NCBI RefSeq assembly: GCF_016597725.1
Contig: NZ_VCGY01000004.1
Coordinates: forward strand, 1 to 64,000
DNA length: 64,000 bases
Direction: 5' to 3'
Origin: Marinobacter sp. 1-4A
GTDB taxonomy: Bacteria; Pseudomonadota; Gammaproteobacteria; Pseudomonadales; Oleiphilaceae
A model generated the notes under the pieces. That model was not told the DNA's origin, searched no databases, and worked only from the letters and a program-made list of their open reading frames with translations. The position numbers were made by a program, and so were the translations under genes. Shown piece by piece: positions 33,468-45,316 of the stretch (positions are counted from its first letter, which is position 1; each line of letters opens with the position of its first letter).

Positions 33468-35513
33468 ATGGCGGGACTGATTGGTATTGGCCTGACCGGT
33501 ATTCTTGGCCACCAGAGCGCTCTGAACACGACGGGCAATAATATCACTAACGCTAACACGCCTGGCTACAGCCGTCAGGAGGTGATATTTGAAACCCAAC
33601 AGGGACAACGAACGGGTGCGGGGACAATTGGCAAAGGCGTCAGTGTTGTTGATGTTCGTCGATTGGCGAACGAGTTTTTGGTTCAGCAGGTTCGAGAAGA
33701 CAGCACCCTGACCGGAGAGCAGCAAGCATTAAACAATGAGCTAAGCCGACTGGATAATTTGCTCGGTGGTGAGACCACTGGCCTAAACAATGCCCTGAAT
33801 AATTTCTTCGCAAGCCTTCAGAACGCCGCAGAAGACCCAACGTCTTTGCCGCAGCGCCAATTAGTGTTGAGCGAGGCCCAGCAAGTGGTCAATCGCTTTC
33901 AGGCGCTGAGTCAGGAGTTCATCCAGCAGCGGGAATCCGTGAAGACGCAAATGCAGCAAGGCGTTAAGGACGTTAACACCTTGCTAAGCAGTATCGCCGA
34001 TCTCAATTTGGCTATTTCGGAATCTCCGGGTTTGGCACAGGGCAGAATGCCAAATGAACTGTTGGATCAGCGGGACGAAAAATTACGTCAGCTCTCTGAG
34101 TTGGTCAATATTCGGGTAACGGATACCGAGGGAAGTCAGGTAAACGTCTCTCTCTCCAATGGACTTTCTCTTGTGATTGGAAACAACGCTGCGAAGCTCG
34201 ATACCCAGCGCAGCGCTGAAGACCCCTCACGATTGGAGTTCAACCTTACCAACGGCGGGCGCACTCTCAACATTGACGAGCAAATCACTGGCGGAAAGCT
34301 GGGTGGCTTAAGGCGTTTTGACAGTGAGGCACTGAAACCTGCTTTTGATGAGTTGGGCCGGATCGCCATAGGGCTAGCGTCCAGCCTAAATCATCAGCAC
34401 GAAATTGGAATGGACCTTGAGGGTGACCTTGGAGGGCTGTTTTTCAACGATGTTAATGCGCTGGCCACCCAAAGAAGCCGCGTTGTAGCAAACGCGAACA
34501 ATCTGGCGCCGAATAACGGCCAGCTGGCGGTTGAGATTACCGATAGTAGTAAGTTGCCTGCTGGAAGCTGGACCTTGCAGTTCAGCGGCGATGGGCGAAA
34601 TTTTGAACTTGTAGATAAGGCGTCAGGAAAAGTCGTTAATCAGGGTCGGTTGCCGGACCCTGTGCAATCTGAAATCACGATGCCCGGGTTTAATATTCGT
34701 GTTGAGGGAGGCACTTTCAATGCTGGCGACAAGTACCTAATTCAGCCAAGCCGAAATGCGGCAGAGTCTATTGGCTTGCAGGTGAGCCGGGAAGAGGACT
34801 TGGCATTTGCGAGCCCGATAAGGGCCACTACCGGCGATCAGAATATTGGAACCGGTCAAATCGATCAGGGCACTATGCTGAATGTGCGCAACCCGTTTAC
34901 CGGCTCTCTGTTGCCGGGCTTTGAGACGGCAGGGGAGCTGGCGAATGGGCCTTTGACCATAACCTTTGCGCCTGACCCCGGCGATCCGACGGCTTTGGTG
35001 TTTACGGTTACCGGTCCGCCACCAGCCAACACAGTTATTGGCACACCTAATCAGGCTTATGATTCTGGAATAATAAATACGGTGTTTAGTGGTGATCCCG
35101 CAGATGGAGCTGACTATCAGGGGTTTCAGTTCAAAATAACAGGTAAGCCCGCAGCCGGAGACACCTTTGAGATTGATTACAACAGCAACGGCGTTTCAGA
35201 CAATCGCAATGCCGAATTGTTGGCTGCACTCGGCACCGCCAATACGTTGAACGGCAAGAGTCAAAACTTTACCGAGGGCTACGCTGGATTAGTAGAAGAC
35301 ATCGGCGTAAAGACCCGCCAGAGCCAGTTTGATTTGGAGGCCGGAAAGACTCTATTGGAGCAATCAACGGCCCAAAGGGAGTCGGTTTCAGGGGTAAACC
35401 TTGATGAGGAAGCGGGTAGGCTTATTCAGTATCAGGCTGCTTATAACGCCTCGGCACAGGTCATTTCGGTAGCCCAGGATTTGTTCAACACGTTGCTGCA
35501 GACGTTCCGGTAA
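33468..35513 (+). CDS. flgK: Flagellar hook-filament junction protein FlgK
   Basis: A 681-residue junction subunit. The N-terminus GLTGILGHQSALNTTGNNITNANTPGYSRQEVIFE and the C-terminus SGVNLDEEAGRLIQYQAAYNASAQVISVAQDLFNTLLQTFR form the axial core. The middle is longer than the E. coli protein (about 547 residues), with extra surface domains, as in other marine gammaproteobacteria. It starts two bases after the flgJ stop. Confidence 0.95.
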   Translation: MAGLIGIGLTGILGHQSALNTTGNNITNANTPGYSRQEVIFETQQGQRTGAGTIGKGVSVVDVRRLANEFLVQQVREDSTLTGEQQALNNELSRLDNLLGGETTGLNNALNNFFASLQNAAEDPTSLPQRQLVLSEAQQVVNRFQALSQEFIQQRESVKTQMQQGVKDVNTLLSSIADLNLAISESPGLAQGRMPNELLDQRDEKLRQLSELVNIRVTDTEGSQVNVSLSNGLSLVIGNNAAKLDTQRSAEDPSRLEFNLTNGGRTLNIDEQITGGKLGGLRRFDSEALKPAFDELGRIAIGLASSLNHQHEIGMDLEGDLGGLFFNDVNALATQRSRVVANANNLAPNNGQLAVEITDSSKLPAGSWTLQFSGDGRNFELVDKASGKVVNQGRLPDPVQSEITMPGFNIRVEGGTFNAGDKYLIQPSRNAAESIGLQVSREEDLAFASPIRATTGDQNIGTGQIDQGTMLNVRNPFTGSLLPGFETAGELANGPLTITFAPDPGDPTALVFTVTGPPPANTVIGTPNQAYDSGIINTVFSGDPADGADYQGFQFKITGKPAAGDTFEIDYNSNGVSDNRNAELLAALGTANTLNGKSQNFTEGYAGLVEDIGVKTRQSQFDLEAGKTLLEQSTAQRESVSGVNLDEEAGRLIQYQAAYNASAQVISVAQDLFNTLLQTFR

Positions 35514-35531
35514 AAGACGAGGTGATGTGAC

Positions 35532-36752
35532 ATGATCAGAATTTCATCACAACAGGTGTTTTCAAACGGTATCAACCGGATGCAGGAGCTGAACAGCAAC
35601 CTGAATAACACGCAACAGCAGATATCCACGGGTAAGAGGGTGAACAAGCCCTCTGATGATCCCGTAGCGGCCGCCCGTATTTTAAAGTTGGACCAGGAGC
35701 TTTCTCGGGTTAAAACCTATGAGCGCAATGCCAATCTTGCGGATAACCGACTCAGTCAGGAAGAGAATGCTCTAACAAGTGCGGTCGATGTTATTCAGCG
35801 CATCCGTGAGCTTACTGTTCAAGCTGGCAACGGGGCTTTGTCGCCCAATGACCGCCGGTCGATTTCTTCTGAACTGAAGGAGCGCTTAGGGCAGCTTGCG
35901 AATATCGGGAACACGCGAGATGCTTCCGGAGAGTACATTTTTAGTGGGTTTCAGGGGTCGGTACAGGCATTCCAGAAAAATGCTGCCGGCGTGTATGAAT
36001 ACAATGGCGACGAAGGCCAGCGGGTTCTGGAAATTGATGACGGCGTGACCGTGCCAATTAGCGATAACGGCAAAGACATTTTTATGAACGTGCCCGCTGC
36101 TATCACCGGAGAGTACACCACCAATGCTTCAGGCGGGTTTATTTCCGGCGTAACTCTAGTGAATGAGGCTGCACTCAACGCGGCTTACAGTGGCTCATTT
36201 CCAGATGACATTACAATCACTGTCGATGCTGCCAACAATATTCAGGCACAAGACAGTCAGGGCAATATACTTTCCGTTACCCCGGCTACCTATGAAAGCG
36301 GTGAGCCTTTCGTGGTCGCTGGTATAGAGGCAACTATTTCAGGCATGGCTTTGGGTTCAACAGATGTTTTCACTTTAAAGGTCAATGAAAAGCAGTCAGT
36401 GTTTGGCACCATCGAAAACCTGATTTCTGGCCTCGAATCCTTGGACAAGGGGACTCCGGAAGGTCGAGCTCAGTACGATGATATGATCGCTCAGTCTCTC
36501 GTTAACCTCGACAATGCCCAAGAGAGCTTTATTCTGAAGCAGACCGAACTTGGTGGGCGCATGAACGCTGTTGAATCCACCAAGAGTTTCCTTGCAGATT
36601 CTTCGGTGTACTCCAATGAAATTCGCTCGCAACTGCAAGATGTAGATTACGCAGAAGCGATCAGCAATCTTAGCTTCCAGAGCTTTGTTCTGCAGGCTGC
36701 GCAACAGTCTTTTGCGCAGGTTTCCCAGCTGTCGCTATTCGACCGATTGTAA
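35532..36752 (+). CDS. flgL: Flagellar hook-filament junction protein FlgL
   Basis: A 406-residue flagellin-like junction subunit. The N-terminus MIRISSQQVFSNGINRMQELNSNLNNTQQQISTGKRVNKPSDDPVAAARI and the C-terminus LSFQSFVLQAAQQSFAQVSQLSLFDRL match FlgL/flagellin D0-D1. It is 18 bp after flgK and is the last gene of the rod/hook cluster; no filament gene follows in the window. The next feature is tRNA-Leu. Confidence 0.95.
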   Translation: MIRISSQQVFSNGINRMQELNSNLNNTQQQISTGKRVNKPSDDPVAAARILKLDQELSRVKTYERNANLADNRLSQEENALTSAVDVIQRIRELTVQAGNGALSPNDRRSISSELKERLGQLANIGNTRDASGEYIFSGFQGSVQAFQKNAAGVYEYNGDEGQRVLEIDDGVTVPISDNGKDIFMNVPAAITGEYTTNASGGFISGVTLVNEAALNAAYSGSFPDDITITVDAANNIQAQDSQGNILSVTPATYESGEPFVVAGIEATISGMALGSTDVFTLKVNEKQSVFGTIENLISGLESLDKGTPEGRAQYDDMIAQSLVNLDNAQESFILKQTELGGRMNAVESTKSFLADSSVYSNEIRSQLQDVDYAEAISNLSFQSFVLQAAQQSFAQVSQLSLFDRL

Positions 36753-36789
36753 TTACAGGGATTTTTTTAAAACTAGCGCGATCTGTGTA

Positions 36790-36817
36790 TTGCTTTCACG
36801 ATCAAGCTAAGTATAAT
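36790..36817 (+). promoter_or_regulatory. Sigma-70 promoter of tRNA-Leu
   Basis: TTGCTT (36790-36795) and TATAAT (36812-36817) with a 16-bp spacer, ending 16 bp before the mature tRNA 5' end. Confidence 0.7.
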
Positions 36818-36833
36818 TCCCCCACTCTTCGTT

Positions 36834-36920
36834 GGCGGCGTGGTGAAATTGGTAGACACGACGGATTCAAAATCCGTTGCTAGAAATAGCGTGGCGGTTC
36901 GAGTCCGCCCGCCGCTACCA
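36834..36920 (+). tRNA. tRNA-Leu, anticodon CAA
   Basis: An 87-nt tRNA with encoded CCA. The acceptor arm GGCGGCG pairs with CGCCGCT, the first pair being G-U. The anticodon stem ACGGA/TCCGT has loop TTCAAAA, giving anticodon CAA for UUG. A long variable arm follows (TGCTAGAAATAGCGT), and the T arm is GGCGG-TTCGAGT-CCGCC. The long variable arm marks a class II tRNA, consistent with leucine. Confidence 0.93.
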
Positions 36921-36961
36921 TACTAAAGTCGCGTAATGCGGCGTCGTGAACAGCCCAGTCC

Positions 36962-39210
<2,249 letters not shown>

Positions 39211-39240
39211 AATCTTTTGCTTAATCAACGGAGAGTTTTA

Positions 39241-39606
39241 ATGAAATCAGTTAAGTTGTTTTTGATCGGTCTCATAGCGATGATGCCCACACTGGCGATG
39301 GCTCAGGCGGCTGGCCAGCCTGGTGGTATGGGTGTTATGGGCCAAGTGATTTTCTTTGCCGGCTTTATTCTGATTTTCTATTTCCTGATCTGGCGCCCCC
39401 AGTCCAAGCGTGCAAAAGAGCACAAAGCATTGATGTCTGGTCTTAATAAAGGCGATGAAGTGGTTACCTCTGGCGGCATTGCCGGAAAGATCACCAAAGT
39501 AACAGACGACTTTATCGTTGTTGAGATTTCCAACAACGTTGAGGTAAAGGTACAGAAAGTGGCTGTTGCCGCCGCGCTGCCTAAAGGTACGCTCAAAGAT
39601 ATCTGA
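39241..39606 (+). CDS. yajC: Sec translocon accessory protein YajC
   Basis: A 121-residue membrane protein with one N-terminal membrane segment (MGVMGQVIFFAGFILIFYFLIWRPQSKR) and a cytoplasmic KOW-like tail (LMSGLNKGDEVVTSGGIAGKITKV). It associates with SecDF and YidC at the translocon. The ATG at 39241 follows GGAGAGTTTTA; an upstream ATG at 39217 is less well supported. An additional short hydrophobic region before the main helix looks like a signal anchor. Confidence 0.93.
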   Translation: MKSVKLFLIGLIAMMPTLAMAQAAGQPGGMGVMGQVIFFAGFILIFYFLIWRPQSKRAKEHKALMSGLNKGDEVVTSGGIAGKITKVTDDFIVVEISNNVEVKVQKVAVAAALPKGTLKDI

Positions 39607-39700
39607 GCAAGGACTCTCTGGCCGGCCCTGATACCTGCCGGCTTGAACCTTTCTGGCTGAAACACCAAGGCCAGCTTTTAGGCTGGCTACAAGGGATCCT

Positions 39701-41575
39701 ATGCTGAACAAGTACCCGCTTTGGAAAAACCTGATTATCCTGATCGCGATCGTGATCGGGTTCATCTACGCCTTGCCCAATTTATTTCCCGATGACTATG
39801 CCGTACAAATCACCGGCGCCCGTAGCAGCACCGAAGTGAACTCCGCTGTGCTTGAGAGAGCCGTCAAGGCGTTGGAGTCGGATGGCATTGAGGTTAAAAG
39901 TAGTACCCTTGAGGATCGGGATGCTCTTATCCGGTTGACCAGTTCTGATGATCAATTGCGTGCCCGTCCCGTTGTTCAGGCTGCTTTGGGAAGAGATTAT
40001 CTCGTTGCGCTTAATATGGCGCCCTCAACACCTTCTTGGTTGAAAAGTTTGGGTGCTGGGCCAATGAAGCTTGGCTTGGACCTGCGTGGTGGTGTCCACT
40101 TCCTGCTCGAGGTTGATATGGATACCGCTGTTGGCCAAAGGCTTGAAGCGGTTTCGGGTCAGATTAAACGCGAGCTTCGTGAGGAGCGCATCCGGTATAG
40201 AGGCGGAGATGTGCAAGGCGCCCGCGACATTGTCTTGAGTTTCCGTGATGAAGCGACTCGCACCGAGGCATTTGATCTGATCAAGCGTCAATATAACGAG
40301 TTTTTGCTAGACCAGAGAGCCGACGGTGATGAGTTGCAGATAGTGCTCACACTTTCCGAAGCCGAGGTAAGCGCTATTCGTAAGTATGCTCTTGAGCAGA
40401 ACCTGACCACCATCCGTAACCGGGTGAACGAGCTTGGTGTTGCTGAGCCTTTGGTCCAACAACAGGGTTCCGACCGAATTATTGTCGAGCTTCCGGGTGT
40501 TCAAGATACAGCTCAAGCAAAGCGGGTATTGGGGGCGACAGCAAATCTGGAGTTTCGCATGGAGGCCCGTCAAGACGCAGCCTCTAGCGAGACAGAGCAG
40601 TTCAGCTTTCGGGACGAGCGCCAGCGTACAGCTCGCCTAGAGCGTGACGTGATTGCCACCGGTAACAACGTTGCCAATGCGCAGCAGGCTTTTGATGAAA
40701 ATGGCCAGCCGCAGGTGAGTATTACCATGGACTCTGTGGGTGGCGACCTAATGAATCGTGCTACTCGTAATGCTATCGGTCGGCGTATGGCGGTTCTGTT
40801 TATCGAATTCCGCACCGAAACCGAAACCAAAATGGTCAATGGTGAGCCCGTGGAATCTGAGAAGCGGGTTGTAGAAAAAGGGATTATTAGCCTGGCAACT
40901 GTTCAGTCCGCGTTAGGCAGCAGCTTCCGTATCACGGGGCTGGATTCCATTCCCGAGGCGTCGGAACTGGCGCTCCTCTTACGTGCAGGCGCTCTTGCTG
41001 CGCCTATGTATTTCGTACAGGAGCGCACCATTGGGCCAAGCCTGGGGCAGAAAAATATCGACGCTGGCATGATGTCGGTGGGGCTCGGCTTTATTCTCGT
41101 TCTGCTTTATATGCTCTTTTACTATCGCGGGTTCGGTGTTGTGGCAAATATTGCGCTCACCGTAAACTTGATGTTGTTGATTGCTTGCATGTCCATTCTC
41201 TCTGCCACGCTGACGCTGCCAGGTATTGCCGGTATCGTGTTGACCGTAGGTATGGCTGTGGACGCAAACGTGTTGATATTTGAGCGTATAAAGGAAGAGC
41301 TAAAGTCTGGCGTATCGCCGCAATTGGCTATTAATTCCGGCTATTCCCGCGCTTTCGTGTCTATTTTTGATGCCAACATCACTACGTTGCTGGTTGCTGT
41401 TATTCTCTTTGCGATGGGCTCTGGTCCGGTAAAAGGGTTTGCGGTGACGCTGTGCATCGGGATTCTGACGTCCATGTTCTCAGGGCTGATGGTTAGCCGG
41501 AGCATCGTTAACATGGTATACGGCGGCCGCAGGGTCGAGAAATTGTCGATCGGAGGAAAGCTCGCCAATGTCTGA
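39701..41575 (+). CDS. secD: Protein translocase subunit SecD
   Basis: A 624-residue inner-membrane protein that, with SecF, uses the proton gradient to help pull exported proteins into the periplasm. It has an N-terminal membrane helix, a large periplasmic domain (LGLDLRGGVHFLLEVD, RVNELGVAEPLVQQQGSDRIIVELPGV) and a C-terminal RND-type six-helix block (IGPSLGQKNIDAGMMSVGLGFILVLLYM, GMAVDANVLIFERIKEEL with the conserved Asp). It overlaps secF by eight bases. Confidence 0.96.
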   Translation: MLNKYPLWKNLIILIAIVIGFIYALPNLFPDDYAVQITGARSSTEVNSAVLERAVKALESDGIEVKSSTLEDRDALIRLTSSDDQLRARPVVQAALGRDYLVALNMAPSTPSWLKSLGAGPMKLGLDLRGGVHFLLEVDMDTAVGQRLEAVSGQIKRELREERIRYRGGDVQGARDIVLSFRDEATRTEAFDLIKRQYNEFLLDQRADGDELQIVLTLSEAEVSAIRKYALEQNLTTIRNRVNELGVAEPLVQQQGSDRIIVELPGVQDTAQAKRVLGATANLEFRMEARQDAASSETEQFSFRDERQRTARLERDVIATGNNVANAQQAFDENGQPQVSITMDSVGGDLMNRATRNAIGRRMAVLFIEFRTETETKMVNGEPVESEKRVVEKGIISLATVQSALGSSFRITGLDSIPEASELALLLRAGALAAPMYFVQERTIGPSLGQKNIDAGMMSVGLGFILVLLYMLFYYRGFGVVANIALTVNLMLLIACMSILSATLTLPGIAGIVLTVGMAVDANVLIFERIKEELKSGVSPQLAINSGYSRAFVSIFDANITTLLVAVILFAMGSGPVKGFAVTLCIGILTSMFSGLMVSRSIVNMVYGGRRVEKLSIGGKLANV

Positions 41576-42521
41576 TGATCAAAAGCAAGCATTTGATTTT
41601 ATGGGTTTCCGGAAGATCGCTTCCGCGATCTCCATTATTCTGGTAGTTGCGTCCATCGCGCTGTTGGGAATACGAGGTCTAAACTTCGGTATGGACTTTA
41701 CCGGCGGCACCTCGGTTGAGCTCGAGTATGCTCAAGCTCCGAAGCTGGATGAGATTCGTTCCACGCTCACAGAAGCTGGATATGATCAGTTTGTGGTGCA
41801 GAATTTTGGCGCCGATACTATTGTTCTGGTGCGACTATCGGAATCCGGCAATGACCAGTTGGCGCTTGAGATTGTGGATACGCTTTCCGCGACCGGGGAG
41901 GATCTGAAGCTAATCAGCTCAGAATTTGTTGGATCTCAAGTGGGTGATGAGCTTAAAGAGGATAGTGGGCTGGCGCTCTTGCTGGCGCTTGTCGTTGTGC
42001 TCATCTATGTGGGTATGCGCTTTCAGTTCAAGTTTGGGATTGCGTCGGTAGTGCCTCTGGCTCACGACGTTATTATCGTTCTAGGCCTGTTCGCGCTGTT
42101 CCAATGGACCTTCGACCTAACGGTTCTCGCGGCGTTGCTGGCTATTATTGGTTACTCGCTGAACGACACGATCGTAGTGGCGGACCGTATTCGCGAGAAT
42201 TTTCGGAAGATGAGGGTTGGGGAGTCCTGGGATATTATCAATGAATCCATTCACCAAACCATTGCTCGGACTATCAATACCTCCGGTACCACTTTGGTGG
42301 TTCTGTTGGCTTTGTATTTTCTGGGTGGCGAGGCGATTAATAACTTCGCTCTTGCGTTGATAATCGGTGTGGTGGTGGGTACCTACTCATCTATCTATGT
42401 TTCTGCGAACCTGCTGATGGTCATGGGTGTGTCCCGTGAAGATCTCATGGTTCCTGCCAAAGAAGGTGTCGAGGGTTCCGAAGAGGAAGAGCAGCCTCCG
42501 GAATGGCTCAATCGCATGTAG
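41568..42521 (+). CDS. secF: Protein translocase subunit SecF
   Basis: A 317-residue partner of SecD. The first helix is followed by NFGMDFTGGTSVELEY. The six-helix RND region is complete (GYSLNDTIVVADRIRENFRKMR carries the conserved Asp/Arg pair, and NTSGTTLVVLLALYFLGGEAINNFALALIIGVVVGTYSSIYVSANLL). It is followed by the strong bidirectional terminator at 42546-42599. Confidence 0.96.
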   Translation: MSDDQKQAFDFMGFRKIASAISIILVVASIALLGIRGLNFGMDFTGGTSVELEYAQAPKLDEIRSTLTEAGYDQFVVQNFGADTIVLVRLSESGNDQLALEIVDTLSATGEDLKLISSEFVGSQVGDELKEDSGLALLLALVVVLIYVGMRFQFKFGIASVVPLAHDVIIVLGLFALFQWTFDLTVLAALLAIIGYSLNDTIVVADRIRENFRKMRVGESWDIINESIHQTIARTINTSGTTLVVLLALYFLGGEAINNFALALIIGVVVGTYSSIYVSANLLMVMGVSREDLMVPAKEGVEGSEEEEQPPEWLNRM

Positions 42522-42545
42522 TTATGTTGCGTCTTGACGAATGTC

Positions 42546-42599
42546 CAGACACAAAAAAACCGCCACTGTTTTGCTCAGTTGGCGGTTTTTTTGTGTCTG
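42546..42599. terminator. Bidirectional terminator between secF and suhB, 20-bp perfect stem
   Basis: CAGACACAAAAAAACCGCCA (42546-42565) and its exact reverse complement at 42580-42599 enclose 14 bases. The inner GC stem with flanking A/T runs gives a T-tract on either strand, so it can end both convergent transcripts. Confidence 0.92.
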
Positions 42600-42634
42600 A
42601 AATCGGGCTGTGATTGTTAGCCCGAGTGCTCAGG

Positions 42635-43447
42635 TTAGCTAGGCATGCGGCCGCGGAAGGGGTGTAGAGCCTTCAGGACTTCACGGAACAACTTCGGGTT
42701 GGCTACCACGAGTTGACGTGCTTTGTCTGTTGATGGGTTGCCTGAAAAGTCTGCAGTCAGTGCGCCGGATTCCATGGCCAGAACTACTCCCAGATCCAGA
42801 TCCACTGCATCTGGACGGAAAATAACAGCTGCATCCAGAAGGCCGGCTGAAACTCGCGCAATATCCAAAACAACGCAGCCAGACGTGCGGAACATGGATG
42901 AATTTTGCGCCAGAACCGCAGCCATCTCACCCCAAAGAAGCGGATTGTCGCTTTGGCGGGCCTGATCAAGCAGGTTGGTAGCAAAAGCCGCTTTTTCAGC
43001 ATGCTTAACGTCTGAAACTCTTACTCTGCGGCTGTTTAGCGCAGCGCCACGACCACGGCTGGCAGAGTATTCTTCGCCCGTAACCGGGTTTACAAGCAGT
43101 AGGTTTTCCGTACGGTTGTTCTTCTTCTGCGCCAAAGCCAGAGCGAACTCGGGAATGCCTCGCAGGAAATTTTCGCGACCCAAAACTGGGAAAATATGCC
43201 AGCTTCGTTCGGTTGTACCGGCATCTGATTCATTCAGAGGCGCGATGGTGTGATCTTTGTAGGCCTTTTCGAGTTGCTCTGCAAAGTTGTCATAAATGGA
43301 TTGCTCGACCCGGTCCAACTGGCGGCGACGTTCGTCGTCATCCTTACCGATGGGCTCCTGGCGCTCGAAGTGGGCTTTCAGGTAATCCGACCCTTGACGC
43401 GCGACGCGCAGGGCCATTTTGATAGCTGGTTGCATCTGAGTGTTCAT
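42635..43447 (-). CDS. suhB: SuhB-like inositol monophosphatase family protein lacking catalytic motifs
   Basis: A 270-residue member of the SuhB family by position (next to trmJ-cysE-iscR), by overall similarity (MQPAIKMALRVARQGSDYLKAHF; SASRGRGAALNSRRVRVS; GCVVLDIARVSAGLLDAAV) and by length. The metal and substrate motifs of inositol monophosphatase are gone. The GEE motif is replaced by PLNES (70-74), DPLDGTTNF by FPVLGRENF (86-94) and WDxAAG by VDLDLG. It therefore should not hydrolyse inositol phosphate. In E. coli, SuhB acts in rRNA antitermination with NusA/NusB without needing catalysis, so this copy may keep only that role. The start at 43447 is chosen by homology; a second Met four codons later is possible. 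Confidence 0.85.
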   Translation of the reverse strand: MNTQMQPAIKMALRVARQGSDYLKAHFERQEPIGKDDDERRRQLDRVEQSIYDNFAEQLEKAYKDHTIAPLNESDAGTTERSWHIFPVLGRENFLRGIPEFALALAQKKNNRTENLLLVNPVTGEEYSASRGRGAALNSRRVRVSDVKHAEKAAFATNLLDQARQSDNPLLWGEMAAVLAQNSSMFRTSGCVVLDIARVSAGLLDAAVIFRPDAVDLDLGVVLAMESGALTADFSGNPSTDKARQLVVANPKLFREVLKALHPFRGRMPS

Positions 43448-43609
43448 TATCCGGGTGTGTGAAGGCCGGGTATGATAGCAAAAGATCATCCTCCTTGTAC
43501 GTTTTTTGGCTTAGTAAAAGCACTAGTCATGGAATATCCGGGGGCGCAGAAAGACAGTGCTTTCTGGTATCATATTCGCCCTTAAATTTTAACTTTGGGC
43601 CAGCCGCCA

Positions 43610-44473
43610 ATGCATAAGCCATCTCCGCCTCTGGAAGGGCCGGACGCGTTTCAAGATAAAATCCGGATTGTCCTCGTCGAGACCTCTCATTCCGGGAATA
43701 TCGGGGCAGTTGCCCGAGCAATGAAGAATATGGGGCTGGCCAATTTATGGCTGGTTAACCCGAACTCCTTCCCGGACGAGGCCTCCTATGCCCGTGCTGC
43801 AGGTGCTTCCGACATACTCGACAGAGCACAGGTAGTGCCCACTTTGGACAAAGCACTGGAAGATTGCGTGATGGTTATGGGAACCAGCGCCCGGGGGAGA
43901 AAAATACCTTGGCCTGTTATGCCTCCGCCGGAAGCTGCTGCCATTGCGGCAGAGAATAGCCAGCGTGGTTCAGTGGCGTTGGTTTTTGGGCGGGAAAATC
44001 ATGGGTTGAGCAATGATGAGCTTCATCTTTGCCACTACCACATCCATATTCCCTCAAACCCGGATTACAGTTCTCTGAACCTCTCGATGGCGGTTCAAAT
44101 CATGTGTTATGAGTTGCGGATGCTGTATTTGCGCAGCCTTGAAGAAACTGAGGGTAGCCCATATTTAAGGTCGATGGTGTCGCCCGGCGATGCAGGCTGG
44201 GATGTGCCTCTTGCTAAAGTGGGCGATGTTGAGGGCTTCTTTACCCATCTTGAGCAAACCTTGCATGATGTGGATTTTCACCGGCGCGACAATCCAAGGC
44301 AGCTAATGTCCAGACTGCGCAGACTGTTCCAGCGGGCAAAGCTTGATCAGATGGAAATCAATATTCTCCGGGGCATTCTGAGCGCGGTGCAAAAAGCTGC
44401 AGGCGTTTCCGGAAACACTAAATCAACACAGGCCGGTAAAGAGTCTACCGGACAGGAAAGTGGCCATGTTTAG
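43610..44473 (+). CDS. trmJ: tRNA (cytidine/uridine-32-2'-O)-methyltransferase TrmJ
   Basis: A 287-residue SPOUT-family methyltransferase that modifies the ribose of tRNA position 32. The N-terminal SPOUT knot is seen in [45 protein letters not shown] and [16 protein letters not shown], and in [25 protein letters not shown], where the SAM-binding knot lies. A C-terminal helical extension follows. The ATG at 43610 is chosen; a TTG five codons upstream is an alternative. It overlaps cysE by eight bases. Confidence 0.93.
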   Translation: MHKPSPPLEGPDAFQDKIRIVLVETSHSGNIGAVARAMKNMGLANLWLVNPNSFPDEASYARAAGASDILDRAQVVPTLDKALEDCVMVMGTSARGRKIPWPVMPPPEAAAIAAENSQRGSVALVFGRENHGLSNDELHLCHYHIHIPSNPDYSSLNLSMAVQIMCYELRMLYLRSLEETEGSPYLRSMVSPGDAGWDVPLAKVGDVEGFFTHLEQTLHDVDFHRRDNPRQLMSRLRRLFQRAKLDQMEINILRGILSAVQKAAGVSGNTKSTQAGKESTGQESGHV

Positions 44474-45239
44474 GCATTTACGTGAAGATATAAAAAGCGT
44501 TTTTCATCGGGATCCTGCCGCCAGAAATACCTTTGAGGTGCTCACCAACTATCCGGGCCTTCATGCTTTGTTGATTCATCGGTTCTCCCACTGGCTGTGG
44601 AATGCTGGGCTTAAGTGGTTGGCCCGCACTATTTCCACACTGGCTAGATGGTTCACTGGCATAGAGATTCACCCGGGTGCGACAATCGGCCGACGGTTCT
44701 TTATCGATCATGGTATGGGTGTGGTAATAGGTGAAACCACGGTTATAGGTGATGACGTAACCCTGTATCAGGGTGTCACCCTCGGTGGAACTAGCTGGAA
44801 TAAGGGTAAGCGCCATCCTACGATTGGTGACGGAGTGGTAGTCGGCGCCGGAGCAAAGATATTGGGGCCTTTTGAGGTGGGAGCGGGAGCCAAGATTGGT
44901 TCTAATTCCGTTGTTACCAAAAGCGTTCCCGAGGGCGCGACTGTTGTGGGTATTCCTGGCCGGGTCATCGTAAGGCAGAAATCCGAAGACGACGCCCGTC
45001 GCAAAATAATGGAAGAGCGCATGGGCTTTGATGCCTATGGCGTAACCGAAGAAATGCCGGACCCAATGGCTCGCTCAATGCGGGCCCTGCTAGACCATAT
45101 GCATGCGGTGGATGACCGCATTGAAATTATGTGCAAAGCCCTGCGCAAAGTGAGCAGTGAGTACCAGAATGGAGAGCTGCCCGTTTTGGACGAAGACGAT
45201 TTTGATTGTGTGCGTGATGAGAAAGAGGGTCAGGGCTGA
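44466..45239 (+). CDS. cysE: Serine O-acetyltransferase CysE (short type)
   Basis: A 257-residue enzyme that makes O-acetylserine, the carbon skeleton for cysteine. The left-handed beta-helix is clear ([69 protein letters not shown]). The N-terminal helical domain is shorter than in E. coli CysE, as in many non-enteric species. The ATG at 44466 follows AGGAAAGTGGCC. It overlaps trmJ and lies just before iscR, linking cysteine supply to the Fe-S regulator, a common arrangement. Confidence 0.93.
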   Translation: MFRHLREDIKSVFHRDPAARNTFEVLTNYPGLHALLIHRFSHWLWNAGLKWLARTISTLARWFTGIEIHPGATIGRRFFIDHGMGVVIGETTVIGDDVTLYQGVTLGGTSWNKGKRHPTIGDGVVVGAGAKILGPFEVGAGAKIGSNSVVTKSVPEGATVVGIPGRVIVRQKSEDDARRKIMEERMGFDAYGVTEEMPDPMARSMRALLDHMHAVDDRIEIMCKALRKVSSEYQNGELPVLDEDDFDCVRDEKEGQG

Positions 45240-45243
45240 ATAC

Positions 45244-45272
45244 TTGACTGAATTACTTGGTCAATTCATACT
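45244..45272 (+). promoter_or_regulatory. Promoter and likely IscR-binding site upstream of iscR
   Basis: TTGACT (45244-45249) and CATACT (45267-45272), with a 17-bp spacer, form a sigma-70 promoter. The intervening TTGACTGAATTACTTGGTCAA resembles the TTGAC(Y)nnnTTACTCGG pattern bound by [2Fe-2S]-IscR in autorepression. The site lies 45 bp before the iscR start. Confidence 0.6.
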
Positions 45273-45316
45273 CAGGCTCCTATATTGAGATTCAATCCCA
45301 TCACGGGGCTGATGCC

